A stretch of 64,000 nt of DNA, taken from Amborella trichopoda. Lineage: Eukaryota; Streptophyta; Magnoliopsida; Amborellales; Amborellaceae. The position numbers were made by a program, and so were the translations under genes. Below the pieces are notes generated by a model. The model ran no database searches and had not been told where the DNA came from. It saw only the letters and a program-made list of their open reading frames with translations. Location: contig NW_006500103.1 of NCBI RefSeq assembly GCF_000471905.2, positions 1,765,554 through 1,829,553 of the forward strand. The letters are read 5' to 3'. This document shows positions 23,410 through 35,663 of this stretch, in pieces. The first letter of the stretch is position 1. Each line of letters opens with the position of its first letter.

Positions 23410-24541
23410 TTTTGGAGTTTTGACCGTCAGGATCTTACGTACGCATTGTAAGTAAACGGTGAGGATTCCTCGTTGTAGAGGGCTTCTACAGTGGTCTCAC
23501 GAGATCATATTATAAAGGTCGTCTCCAATTCCAAAGGCATGCACTAGGGGATATATTTATGTGAACATAAAAATATTATTTTTGAGCAATAAAATAATTC
23601 CAACAACGGCAAAATTTATAGCGAAGTCTCTATTTTACCAAAGGTGTTTGGCTTGGTCTGGTGCTTGAAGTGTCGGACCTCATACTCCTAATTTGGTTGC
23701 AACTTGGTTGCAACACTTGAAAGTGTTAAACCAAAACATCTTGTAAAAGTCGGTACTTGAAGTACCGATGTATCATGCTAACCAATCTCTAAATGCCAAA
23801 CCAATGACCTAATCTCTAGAAAGATTTTCCCTTAGAGTCTAACCTCTTTCTTTTTACTTAGTCGGTTATGCATTTTTAAGTCCCAAATCAAGATGTCGTT
23901 TAAGAAGTCAGTCCAACATTTCGAGTGTCATACTGTTTTCTCAAAAAAAATTTGATTTGCCACGGTTTTGACACTCAAATGACCAGCCCTACCAACCATC
24001 GATACCAAGGTTAGATTGAACCATTTATATCTACCCAACTAGTCCTATTTGGTCTTAAAAATCCAACTTAGGAACTATATCATTTTGGGAAAGAAAATAA
24101 ATGGCAAAGATAAAACCTCAAAATTTATAAATATTGGGATAATTTTTCATCCCAAATAAAATAGTTTTTCTTCAATTGCCTTTCTAATGTTATAATTTTT
24201 GAATAGATCCAACCCATGAAATTTTCCCAAAAATAAAAAATAAATCTAAAAAATGAGTTTTTAAAGCCCTACTCTCTATCATTACTTGGTGCTAAGAGGA
24301 CGCTCAAAGTCACCTTAGGATGCAACTTAGTTTAAGATTTTTTTTTTTAGCTTCCAATCAAGTTCTTTTAATTGATCCTAGAGATGAAAAAAATGAAGTA
24401 GAAACTATCATAAATCTATCGATAAAAATGTATTGGCCATGGTGATATTTTGCGACCACCAAATCTATCTTTTTCCCTTTCTTTCAGCCACGTGTAAGTT
24501 TCTGGGTCGCAATGTGATATTTATGAGCACATGGGAATTGT

Positions 24542-24803
24542 GGTGGGGGGCAACGGGTAAGGTTGGGTCTGAGTCCGGGTCTCAAAAAAATGACATAGGA
24601 TCTAAACCCATAACCAAACCCAAAAAATATAGTAACAGACTCAGATCTGAACATTAATTAGGACTCGAAAAACATTACCAGGCCTTGGCCTTGGCCTTAA
24701 CATAGATCCGACCTATCAAATTCAATTTTTTTTACCCATACTTGGACCTGAATCGGGTCTCCCCCTCGCATCCCGGATAAGGTCAGGGTCCATTGCAACC
24801 CCT
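24542..24803. mobile_element. hAT-type MITE rich in GGGTCC motifs
   Basis: The ends GGGGGGCAACGGGTAAGG and GGGTCCATTGCAACCCC are imperfect inverted repeats like those of the better-preserved elements at 27200 and 42611. The right end is partly tandem-duplicated: the block ACCCATACTTGGACCTGAAT at about 24735 recurs at about 24822, extending to 24887. No target duplication was found. Confidence 0.5.
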
Positions 24804-25369
24804 GCTTGCAAGCCTTTTTTTTACCCATACTTGGACCTGAATCGGATCTCCCCTCGCATCCTGGATCAGGTCAGGGTCCATTGCAAGCCCATCCACGAGA
24901 CGAGCGTTACCATGACAAAGGACAAAGGGGAGCGTTACTATGACAAAGGCGCATTGACCGGACGAAGGGGATAATATCAACTGTCCATTGTAAACAATGG
25001 GCGGATGAGTTTACAGCTTCTAAACCACAGTAAAATCGTGAACTACGGTGCCTAACTGTGTTTTCGCTGTTCGTGTATTTTACACCGTCTCAGCAAATCA
25101 CATGTTCTTTTTTTTTTTTTGTACTGGGTCAGTGTTTTGAAAATCAGCAAGTCGACACAAAATCAGAATCAAATCAAAATCAAAACCAAAAGGCTAAAAA
25201 AATATAACAAAAACATAATTTGCTCGAGCACCTCAATGTTCTATTTTTTAAAATTCTTGTTAACTGTAGCGGTGTCTGATAAAACGAATCACAATCAAAC
25301 AGCTAACAATGATGGGCCCGATTCCAATTTTTACAACAAAGAAAGACTGACTATACATTATTACAGGGG

Positions 25370-25746
25370 AAGAGTTCATATAAAGTTGAAGCATTTTATC
25401 ATTGAAGTGAGGTGCATTTTAAAAATCCTCTAGAAAAATTGTAATTTGACATTGGAAAACCTCCAATCGATCATCTTGACCTCATGATGTACGAATATGA
25501 AACACAAAAAAGTATTCCAAGTCCTTAAAAAAAGGCACCTCGTAACTAGTTAAGTTGACCCTCTATTTTCAAGTATTTATTGATCGGCTTGATCTACACA
25601 CTTTTAAAGTTTTAAATCTTGTAACTAAGGATAAAAATAAATATTCAAGATTTCTGATAACGAAATTACATGTCCAAACAACATTAGAGGGACACGGTAA
25701 ACCTTACTGCTACGAGTATAAGAAGGGCACCTTATATAAACCTCTA
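25370..25746. mobile_element. Mutator-like MITE, diverged copy
   Basis: Left end AGAGTTCATATAAAGTTG and right end CACCTTATATAAACCTCT form inverted repeats. The interior (AAAATCCTCTAGAA, ATCATCTTGA, ATGTACGAATATGA, TTTAAAGTTTTAAATCTTGT) matches the elements at 58197-58567 and 41199-41576. No clear target duplication was seen, so the ends are approximate. Confidence 0.5.
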
Positions 25747-25910
25747 TCAGATCATTGTTTAGCATTCAGATGTGGTAACATTCATAGAGAGGAAAAAAAA
25801 AAAAGGTGATGAGTTGATCCCGTTTTTGGAAATTTGAGGTTAATAAGTGAGTTATTAACCTCTTCTACAATCAGTGACCTTAACCTCACCCTCTTAAAAA
25901 TCCACATGTT

Positions 25911-26730
25911 TCTTTAATGTGGCTCTGATGCAAAGAAATAATAACACCATGAAAATAAAATGTCTCTTTAATGCAGCTCTGATGCAAAGAAATAATAACA
26001 CCATACAAATAAAATGTCTTTTTAATGCAGCTCTCATGCAAAGAAATAATAACACCATAAAAATAAAATGAAAAGGTTGAAAGAATATACCCAAGGTCGG
26101 CAAGAGAATCCACCGACTCTCAAGGTCTGAGAGGGAATCCACTCCAAAACTCTCTTCACAAGATCAAATTTTATTACCTCATCCACTTTTTTTACAATGA
26201 AAGGTACCCTCCATTTAAATAGACTAAAAAAATAAGATAAACATTAACAAAAAAAAACTCTCTCTACACTTTTAGTATTTTATCTCTTCTTCCCTATTTT
26301 CTCTCTTAAAATCACGTGGTAATTTTTTTCGATCTTCTCTCTCTTTAATTCACGTGTCAAAATATAAGTTCGTTTATATCCCACGTTTTACCCAAAATTC
26401 TCCCAAACTTTGATTATTGATGATAAGGATAAACTCTCTCTAAACTTAACTTTATATTATTTATATTCCTAAACTAACTCCTCTAATTTAATTTTATCTA
26501 TTTATATTTCAAACTAACTAACCAAAATCCATAAATATCAACTCACGTACAAACTCTTGCGTACCTTTTAAAATAAAAAGATAAACTCAAAAAAATAATA
26601 ATAATAAATTACTATTTTTTTTTCTTGCGTACCTTTTAAAATTAAAAGATAAACTCAAAAAAATAATAATAATAAATTATTATGTTTTTTTTCCACTCTC
26701 TGAACTTAACGCCTCTCTTTTCTCTCTCTC
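25911..26730 (-). mobile_element. Probable Copia-like LTR fossil (partial or solo)
   Basis: On the minus strand the interval looks like an LTR: a TATA-like CTATTTAAATGGAGGGTAC region, an R/U5-like segment rich in GAGAG and a junction GCATCAGAGC resembling the initiator-methionine tRNA primer site used by plant Copia elements. Three tandem 54-bp units (25911-26072) repeat this junction. No coding region was seen. It is an old fragment and the right limit is uncertain. Confidence 0.45.
26556..26691. repeat. 68-bp tandem duplication
   Basis: Copies 26556-26623 and 26624-26691 begin CTTGCGTACCTTTTAAAAT and end in an (AAT)n then poly(T) stretch. They differ at only a few bases, so the duplication is recent. 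Confidence 0.9.
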
Positions 26731-27199
26731 TAAATTAGTATGCGTGAAACTTCTCTCTCTCTTCTCTCTCACTCTTTCTCATCCCCAGTTATTCTACGTA
26801 AAGGGTTAGTAATTGTCACACAATACCGCAGTATGGATAGAGTGAATCCGAACGTCAAAACTCAACTAGAAACTGCAGATTTCAGCACCAGAAAATCTTA
26901 TGGCAACTCGGAAATTTGTCGGCAACCTTTACTATGAAGCTCTAAAGATGGTAGAGATGCTAAAGATAAAATAAAATAAAAAGTACATATCTTTTATGCT
27001 ATAAACACTTGAAAATGAACATTCCAAAAAATATTTATTACAAGATATATAGTATTTTTAAGGCTTATGACCAGTCATTATGCACAATTTGAGGGTCTTC
27101 GGGCATCGAACATTGTAATTTCCAGAGATTTGAGTCGTAACTTTAAAAAGTTGCAGCTATGCAAATATGCATTCAAATCCATTTGCATTTAACCAACAA

Positions 27200-27586
27200 T
27201 AGGAATGGCAATGAACCTGGGACAAATCGGGTCCCAAGGTCCATGTAGACCCAACATAAATAGTGTTAATATTTAAATAGTATTTAACATATAATATTTA
27301 AATAAATAGAACTATATTTTTAAATTATAATATTTAAATTATTCAAGTAATAGTATTTACTAATAATATTTAAATAAATAGAACTATATTTTTTACTTAT
27401 AATATTTAAATGGTACAAGTACATATGATTTTTAAAACAATGTTAATACATTTAAGCATGATTTTTTATTTTTGGGTCGAGTCCAATCAAGTTTGGGACC
27501 AAGTCCAGTCGGTCTGCATTCAGGTCCTATAACTTCGGGTCTAGGGTCCTAGAAGGGGAGCCAATCCCGACCAGTTGCCACCCCTA
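27200..27586. mobile_element. hAT-type MITE, 387 bp, with exact 8-bp target duplication
   Basis: The element starts TAGGAATGGCAATG and ends GTTGCCACCCCTA, imperfect inverted repeats of the Ac-like TAGGG type. The duplication ACCAACAA flanks it at 27192-27199 and 27587-27594. The interior has GGGTCC-type subterminal motifs around an AATATTTAAATA-rich core, with no coding capacity. It belongs to the same family as 42611-42946. Confidence 0.85.
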
Positions 27587-27599
27587 ACCAACAAAAAGT

Positions 27600-29050
27600 T
27601 TACATCAAGGAGAGACTGGTTCGTATTTACAATTCCAATGCATAAGATTCCATGAAAGCAACAAAGCAGTTTTAAGGAGAAAGATCCACATAGAGCATTG
27701 GCAACAAATAAGTATGATGATGATGATGCAACTTTGGTTGTGTAAACCATATGATACAAGACCAGAAGATGATATGCAGGAACATATCATGCATTCACTC
27801 TCTTTGGTAACCCAACTCCCTTTGCTAAAAATATGGTCAAAAGCGATGTTTAGTACCCAATTAGGGGAGGAATCTGCCCAAACTCATAAGGAAAAAAAAA
27901 ACCGCATGCACTTATGTGCCCGAGGAAAACTAACATCCTAGCATAGGTCAACTCAAACCGCTCCCATCGTGGTTCAAAGTGATTGGACAAAATTTTAAAA
28001 GTGTAAAGAAAAATAATAAGAATCACAAATAATATAAAATATATTACTTAAACAATAAAAAATCAAACCTTGTAGCCACTCCAACCAATCAAAAACCAGT
28101 TGGTCTACAATAGTTTTGACTTGCTTTTGTCAACACCTGGTTTTTGCTTTAGGAGTTGGACTGGCCGGTCACTCCATCCTTAACAACAATGATAGAGAAC
28201 TCTTTTTTTTTTTTCTTACAGTTAGATATTCAAGTGTTTAGAAATTCAAAAACCAATTCTTTTAGGAAAATATTCATGTGGTGATTCTAATGTAATCTAA
28301 AAATTTATGGTTGAAAAATCATTCTCAGCAGTTATTTTGGCCGAGGAAGCAATTTCCTATGCATTTAATTGTTTCAGAAAAAAGGTAATTTGCCAACGTA
28401 TCCTAAATCGAAAACACTTTAGTGGCAAATTTTGATCAATGTATACTGCCATGTTTCACATTTCCACAACTCCATAATATAAAATTTTCCATTGGAGAAT
28501 CATAATTGTTCAAAAATAACAAAATCTATGCAAAAGAAACAGGGAGCGAATACAACACCATCGCCAGTTGTGTTATCAAAATATATGGAGAATTGACAGG
28601 ATACAATATTATCCTCCATATGGTATAAAAAAATTTCGGTGCCAAAATTTGGATGAGCAAGCGAGTAATCAATTCTCTTATCTGCAAGCAATGTCGAAGG
28701 ATGAGAGCAAGATACATTCATGTGAGAGAGAGACAGAGTGAAAGAGTTACCTTATATGATGAGAAAGAATATAAAAGAAACATGTTGAAGATTCAAGATT
28801 TGTTGGATTGAATTACTTACATCAATGGAAACTTGTTTTTAGAAATCAATGAAATAAAAACATGGCAAGTCAGATTCAAATTCCCTCTACTCACTTGGAC
28901 TCAGCAAGCTGTTGAATTTGGAATCAAAACCACGAGAACATGCCAAATCACACCAGTCCTCAATATTTTATTATAAAATTTTAGAGAATTTATCAAATTA
29001 TTGATGAGAGATGAACCCCTTGCTCCTTTCTCCAAAAGACAAGAAGGGAT
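27600..29050. other. Gene-free AT-rich stretch
   Basis: I see no gene or complete element here. A block near 28050-28190 ending GGACTGGCCGGTCACTCC resembles one at 30600-30700, so a degraded dispersed repeat is likely. Short open frames look random. Confidence 0.6.
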
Positions 29051-29059
29051 ACAAATCGA

Positions 29060-29368
29060 AATAAACATTCGAGAAAATTTAGGTGTAGCACCAATAGGCG
29101 ATAAGATGAGAGAGAGTTCACTTAGGTGTCGGGGCATTTGATGTCACAAACTTAGAAAAACACCTGTTAGGAGGTGCGAGTTAGTTCAAATGGAAGGCTA
29201 CAAAATGACAAGGGGTAGACCCAAAAGGATATGGTTGGAAATTGTGAGAAAAGATCTGCAGACTTATGACCATACTGAGGGTATGACCCTTGATAGAGTA
29301 TAATGGCAGACCAGGATTCGTGTAGCCGACACTAATAGCTGGGAAGAGGCTCTAATGATGATGATGAT
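29060..29368 (+). mobile_element. RTE LINE 3' fragment
   Basis: It matches the 3' end of the element at 4620-5764: ATTCGAGAAAATTTAGGTGT, CACCTGTTAGGAGGTGCGAG, GTATGACCCTTGATAGAG, GGCAGACCAGGATTCGTGTA and a final (GATGAT)n tail. Only the C-terminal end of the reverse-transcriptase frame and the 3' UTR are present. Confidence 0.88.
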
Positions 29369-29369
29369 T

Positions 29370-30944
29370 TTGTTCTTGTATTTTTATTATTAGTTTATGT
29401 TTGGATTTATGCTCCATATTCCACAATGAGTTTTTGTTTATGTAACCCAATCTTGGCTATGATTAACAGATAACCCAATCTTTTAATCTTTCTATTTGAC
29501 TTTTAGGCTCTAAGTAATTCAATGTCCAGTTCAAATTCGATATATGTATGAAATACGATGTATCGGGGACATAGATAATGTGTTCTATTTGTATTTCTAA
29601 AAAACTATTGTTTCTAAGATCAATTTGAGGCAACCAAACCCCTCTAAACTTAGGGGCTAGACCCACAAATTTCCTGGACAGCAGCTGGTAAACTGGGCAC
29701 CTGCCCAATCACCTAGGCAGCCGAATCCACATTTTTCAACATTGCTCTAAGTCGAGGTTGTGACATGACACAAAAAGTAGAATCGAGCAACAAGAGATAA
29801 ATATAATTAAAGGTCACGCGGCGTTGATACTTTAAGTTAAGATAGTGACATGCGAGGCCAACTTGTGGATTTACCTTCTTCTCTGATGGGTAAAAGTCAC
29901 GCATTTTACATGGTACCTTTAGGATGAATCTATTCTTGACATGCAGCTCCATAGAGTTCATGAGCATACAAATGGCCAATAATAATAATTTCCATATAAC
30001 ATGGAGCATTAACTGATGGTTGTGAACTACTTTTATTAGTATGCATAGGCACATTGTCTTTATTCAAGCAACAAATGAAAGAACTTTTCTTTTATGTTGA
30101 TAACAAACAACCAAACAAATGAACTTATGCCAAATGTATTTACGTGGCATGATAACAGTAACATTCAAAGTTGTCCTTGATTGGAAAATTGTTCCTTCTT
30201 AAGAGACCTAGGAACTGTGAGACGATACTAACATCATGGTAGATCCACGAATATAAAACTCTTATCTAAAAAACACTGCTTATTATGTCGTCATCAACCT
30301 AGATAAACTTCAGCCAAACTACACCAATTGGGATGATCATAAAGTCAACTACAATAACCGTTACAGGTTCAAAAGAAACAATTAGAGCCTCAAAGTTTCC
30401 GATAGGGTTCTCACAATAAAGTCAAAATGGTCTAATTCTTGGTTGAAATGGTTGGCCCGAATAGAATAAATAAAAGAAAACATGAATAAATAGTTTAAAC
30501 ATATAATTTTTACCAACAAAGGTCCAATATTGTTTAGCAGGTCTAACTTAACAAAACCAACTAATCCAACTGGATAAAACTCGTTAAACATTAGCTTTGA
30601 CCAATTTTTTACCAAACCCGGTTCTTGCTTTGGACTGGAATGACTAAGGCACTGGTCATCCAATCCCTCAGACTGGCCGGTCTAGTCCCATCCTGATAAT
30701 TATGACCACTAATTCAAACAGTGGTTTGCCCAACGCCTAGGTGGGCTAGTGGGGCCTCAGCACATTGCCCAGGCCTGAGCGGATCAACTAGGCAAATTGC
30801 CACTAGGCACCTAGCTAGTACCCTGCTTGGGCAGGCATCCAAGGTGCCTGGACGGGTCGCCTAGGTGCAAAAATACCCATTGTGTGGGGTACTTTTAGTG
30901 TTTTTTTTTGTTTGGATTATAAAAAAAACATGAATATGCATTTC
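29370..30944. other. Gene-free stretch with degraded repeats
   Basis: No gene is supported. The part near 30600-30860 contains GCCTAGGTG/GCCTAGGCA-type motifs and GGCCGGTCTAGTCCC, which recur near 28150 and 31800-32050. It looks like worn non-coding repeats without clear ends. Confidence 0.55.
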
Positions 30945-31740
30945 TTAGATACAACTCTCGTAATCTTCGTAATCGATCTAAAATAACATCCTATCTTAAA
31001 CGAATGGTCTTAGATACAACTCTAAGAAATAAGTAGCTAAATAAGAATCCAACATGATGAAAATCAGCCTACTAGGAAACGAGAAATCCTAAGAAACCCT
31101 CCTAACATAGTACCCTAGACTCTCTCTTTCTCTCAATCGATATCCTACTCTAGACTCCCTCCCCTAATGGACTCCCTCCCCCAAATAGTCCTCATCTAAA
31201 TGATTACCGCATTGCCCTACACTTAATGCGGCACATTATATAGAATAGATTGTGAAAATAAAAGTATGTAAGGAAATATATCATATGACATGTAGACATG
31301 TCCATAAAACGTGAGCCCATCAAGTCCATAAAAAGTGAGCCCTGCAAACTCCCCTCAAGCTAGTGCAGATACATATCCCCATGCTTGACTTCACATCTCT
31401 TAGGGTGCATTGTGTTATTTTTCTCCGGCATTTCAGCAATAGCATTTAAAATTGGGACGTCATGTTGCCATTTAAGCTTAAACCCATCACTTGGTTTCTG
31501 CAAATGGATGGCAAGCATGTCTACTAATTGATGTACAGAAGTAACAAAAGGAATTTAAATTTATTGGGATCTATCTTCCCCGGATAAAATTGAAATCTAC
31601 CTTTATTACTTTTTCTTCTCATGAAAAGCCAAATTGAAAAGCAATAATGGTTGCTTGCCTATCATGGAAATATAGAACATTATGGTGCAAACTCCACAAC
31701 CAACAAATCTTCAATCATATTAGCTTACAGACTATATGAG
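30945..31740 (-). mobile_element. Copia-type LTR retrotransposon fossil (3' end and LTR)
   Basis: On the minus strand, the C-terminal end of a Copia pol reading frame (about 31740-31400) runs into a purine-rich tract CTTGAGGGGAG near 31356 and then an LTR-like sequence extending to about 30945. It is a fragment: most of the internal region is absent and the surviving part is broken. Family and orientation rest on the polypurine tract and the end of the RNase H-like frame. It appears old. Confidence 0.6.
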
Positions 31741-31980
31741 CTAGTTATGCACTCATAGTTGTTTACAGCCATTCAAGGTCAACTCCCAATCGATGTTTTA
31801 AACATAGGGGACATTGATGCATAGGCAGCATCAAACTAAGGGTTTCATTAATAGGCCAGATGAGCTAGTTGTGCACCCAAACCCAAGTGTTTCTAGCCAT
31901 TCCAGGTCAACTCCAGCCTCTTTTAGAAAAACAGGGCACATTGATGCCTAAGCAGCGTCAACCAAGGCATCAAGAGGTTC
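31730..31980. repeat. Diverged tandem duplication, about 125-bp unit
   Basis: ATGAGCTAGTTATGCAC at about 31735 and ATGAGCTAGTTGTGCAC at about 31860 start two copies. Both contain a CAGCCATTCAAGGTCAACTC-like block and GGCACATTGATGC..AGCAGC. They are non-coding. Confidence 0.7.
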
Positions 31981-32538
31981 TCAACACCTTCTTTGTGGAG
32001 GTGCCTCACCCTAGGAGAGGACCCACTAGATGCCCGCCTAGCTGGCCTAGGCAGCTCCTAAGTGCCATGTGCGACATGATTGGACAAAAAGAGAGAGATA
32101 GAGAAAGAGAAAGAGAGAGAGGTTAAATCATTGGAGCTTTCTTTGGTAGCTATCATATCTCCCCCAATTGCTACGATGTTCAAAATTGAATTGTAAAACA
32201 TTCAATTATGCTGTAATTAGTTTCCTATTCATGAATACACTTTTGGAAACTGCTAGATATACATTGAGAGCACATAACGACTAAATTTTAATAACTGAAA
32301 TCATCTTTACTAAAACAAGCGGCATCATCTTAATTGGAGAGAGAGAGAGAGGGAGAGATAGAAACGGACAGACAAAGAAATTATGAACTACACCCCAAAA
32401 ACATTGGGCCGCACAAACACAAGGCACCACCTCCTAGTTGCCTAGCTGGTGCCTTACGAGATTTCATATGCTGCTTCTAACCGATGGGCACAATATCATG
32501 ATGCAACAATGGTCTCTTAAAGGTCCGAGCCAATCAGC

Positions 32539-32806
32539 ATCTCATCGTCATCGTCGTCAAAGCCTTCACCCACTAATTGGTATTGGCTACACAAATCCTG
32601 GTCTGCCATTCTACTCTATTAAGAGCTATAGCCTCAGGGAGGTCTTCCAACCATGTCCTTTTGGGTCTAACCCTTGCCCTTTTTTAGCCTTCCACTTGAA
32701 CTAACTCGCACGTCCTAACAGGTGTTGTAATGGGTTTGTACCACACATGGCCAGCCCACCTAAGTCTACTCTCTTGCATCTTATTGCCTATTAGTGCCAC
32801 ACCTAT
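32539..32806 (-). mobile_element. RTE LINE 3' fragment
   Basis: This is the reverse complement of the RTE 3' end. A (ATC/GTC)n run comes first, then CACTAATTGGTATTGGCTAC, ATCCTGGTCTGCCATTCTAC, CCTTTTGGGTCTAACCC, CGTCCTAACAGGTG, and CACATGGCCAGCCCACCTAA, up to ATTGCCTATTAGTGCC. Confidence 0.85.
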
Positions 32807-33341
32807 ATATTACCGAGATTGGAAAATCAAATCAAATCCAAGATTGGGATCAAGATTGCAGTTTTGCGAGAAGTAGGAACCTCCTTGTGGTAGGAATCGC
32901 AGTCTGTACACTTTGAAATCTAGAGATCTTGATCCCAATATGTATGGAAGCTCGATTCAAACCTAATCAGGATCTAAGAACATGCTCAATATCACTAAAA
33001 TTGAGGCCACTGAGAGCCCGACAAGTAGCGTGGTATAGTATATACAACAATACCACCACATATTATATTGTACTATAAGCTACTATTTCTAAATTCAAAT
33101 TTAATATCTACAATCACATACTTGTTGGAGGGGCGACGGTCCGTTAAACTACCAAAGAAAAAAAAGGGTAAACCAATGCGATCACGACATTGTAGGTGCC
33201 TGCGATGGGACTGATGCGACTTTCCTCATAAGTTATGGGTGGCATAGGCCGTTGCAGAAGTCCCCCCCCCCCCCCCTTTTCCTAAGAGCAAGTGGGATCG
33301 AGAGAAAGAAAGGACGAGGGGCGACAAGCAATGGCACTTCT

Positions 33342-33430
33342 CGACCCTGTCTCCGAGGGACAGTTGAACGAGCGACTCAAGAACAGCATTCTTGAGTCGC
33401 TCGTTCAACTGTCCCTCAGAGACAGCGTCG
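33342..33430. repeat. Near-perfect 42-bp hairpin with 5-bp loop
   Basis: Left arm 33342-33383 and right arm 33389-33430 are reverse complements with two mismatches. The inner 29 bp (33355-33383 and 33389-33417) are perfect and the loop is CAGCA. Both strands encode nearly the same peptide (QLNERLKN then LESLVQLSL). A run of 15 or so Cs lies about 75 bp to the left. Its origin is unknown; it could be a palindromic duplication or an assembly artefact. Confidence 0.95.
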
Positions 33431-34619
33431 GACTAGCCAATAACTTGAACGCGTTCGGTCAGTTTTTGGAGCAAGAACCACAACATTACCTTACCATCAC
33501 ATGGCAGAACACTAAACATTGCTATAACATTACCACATTGTTATACTATATTTCAATGCCAAGGACTTTGGATACCCTATAACTCATGACCATGATCCCT
33601 AATAGGAAGGATCAAGATTCCAAAGTTTAAAAATTGCTGAGGAGTGAGATTCCATTCCCTAGAGCATAAGAGTGAATCACGCAGTAGAATCGACCCCTTG
33701 CAAGAAAGATCCCAATGACCATAATACGAAATGGTCATGAAACAAGGACATGCCATGTCCTATAGTATCCATGTAAAGCATATTCCTAAAACTGGTGAGA
33801 AGAGAACTAACTCCAAAGTAAAGAAATTAAAATCCTTAAAAAAATTTCTCGAAAATAATTATGCGATACGATAAAAGAATTCAGCACCCAATTGCTCAAA
33901 ATATAATCTTGGGTACGCTATTGCTAAAGGAAGCAACAATAACTCAATGAAGAGAAAATTTGTAGCATAATCTTGCTGAAAAATATCACAACTGCAGGTA
34001 CCTTGATTGAGTTTTCTAGTGTGGTTCATCAATAACTTCATTGGAATCTTTTTGCTCCATGGCCCTAATAATATACACCTGGATACAAGGGCAAAAACTT
34101 TTTAGCGCCAAACAAGAAAATTACCATTTGTGTTAAGTAAATGCTAGTGCTACCCATAAATATTCAAAGACATAATGAGAATCCAGTATGTATTGCGTGA
34201 AATAGAATGTGAAAGTTACATTTACAAAAATAGTACACTAAAATTTGTCTACATATCAAGAAGAGACAAATGTATAGCATAAGACATTTAAGACATGAAA
34301 TCAGGGAACAAATGCTTGTTTTCCACCAAGGCAGATGACGCAATAACCGGAATCGGGCTTGAGCCTGAATTGATAAGGTGTTGACAATTGCAACATTAAG
34401 TCCAAAGTGCAAATTCTATAGTAAACTACCCAAAAAAAAGACAAGGGATTCTTGTAGAAAATTAGCTCCTGAGAATCAAGGACACTTAATCATAACTCCA
34501 GTTCTCTTATCTCCCAAAGCACCTAAACTACATTATATTGATGCTAAACACATTGCCCATATACGAACACATAAATATAGGTATGCAATTGGGAAAGCAT
34601 ATTTGTGAATTGTATAGGA

Positions 34620-34629
34620 ACATTAATAG

Positions 34630-34664
<35 letters not shown>

Positions 34665-35030
34665 CTCTCTCTCTCTACTCTACTCTCTCTCTCTACGTAC
34701 TACGTACGTACGTCGTACTTACGTACTACTCTCTTCTCTCTCTACGTACTACGTACTACGNNNNNNNNNNNNNNNNNNNNNNNNNNNNNNNNNNNNNNNN
34801 NNNNNNNNNNNNNNNNNNNNNNNNNNNNNNNNNNNNNNNNNNNNNNNNNNNNNNNNNNNNNNNNNNNNNNNNNNNNNNNNNNNNNNNNNNNNNNTCTACT
34901 ACGTCCTTCTTCTTCGTCGTTCGTTGTCTACTAACCTACGTACCCCGAACTACTCTCTCTCTCCTCCCTCCCTCCTCTCTCTCTCCTCCTCCTCCTCTCT
35001 CTCTCTCTCTCTCTCTCTCTTCATACATTT
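34620..35030. other. Low-complexity tract and assembly gap
   Basis: (TC)n runs and ACGTACTACGT-type repeats lead into 134 Ns (34761-34894). CT-rich sequence resumes beyond. The open frames across the gap are artefacts. The true length of this tract is unknown. Confidence 0.97.
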
Positions 35031-35663
35031 GCATCCTTCCAACTAAAAACCCAAACCTCTGCCCTCAACAATAACCAATGCAAGGAAAAATAACATCCAC
35101 CCAACCCCCATCTTCTTCATCTTCTTCAACAGAACCCCTCCTCCTTCCTCCTTTTGCTGAAACACGAGCAAATCGACCTCCAATTCTAAATCCATACCCA
35201 CTCCCAATCCCAATCCAATCCCAACCCAATAAGCCCGTAATCCCTAAACTAGAAATCTCTCTCTAATCCTCCCTTCCAATTGTAGAAAAAGAAAGGGAAG
35301 GGTGAAGCCCCCATCGAGAGAGAGAGAGAGAGAGAAAGAGGTCCTAAGCATATTAATTTACATAATAATATTATGAAAAAAAATTGGAGCCCTAACATTT
35401 CTCTCTCATTTTCAAGTTTTTTTAATAATCTTGTTGCCCTTTAAGCCAAACTGACCAAGATGGAAATGCCCTAGCTCATGGCCAAGTCAAGAATCGAGCC
35501 TAGCTCTTTAAAAAATGTCAATAAGCCACGACAATGACTTTAGGTTGAGAAGAATGAAGAGCCTAAAATGCAACTTCCAACAAAATTAGAAACCCAAGTA
35601 AATGAGATCTTAAGCACATTAACAAGCCTCTCAAGATTGCAAATAAGACGGTATCTTTACAAA

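Noticed and set aside
25911-26072. CRISPR-like array appearance of three equal repeats
   Set aside because: This is plant nuclear DNA, the units are directly adjacent with no spacers, and they lie at an LTR-like junction.
33292-33582. 96-codon frame over the hairpin as a real gene
   Set aside because: The two strands encode the same residues because of the palindrome; no known domain, splice context or promoter supports a gene.
34538-35074. Long open frames through the N run
   Set aside because: They consist of Ser/Leu from CT repeats and unknown residues; artefacts of low complexity and the gap.
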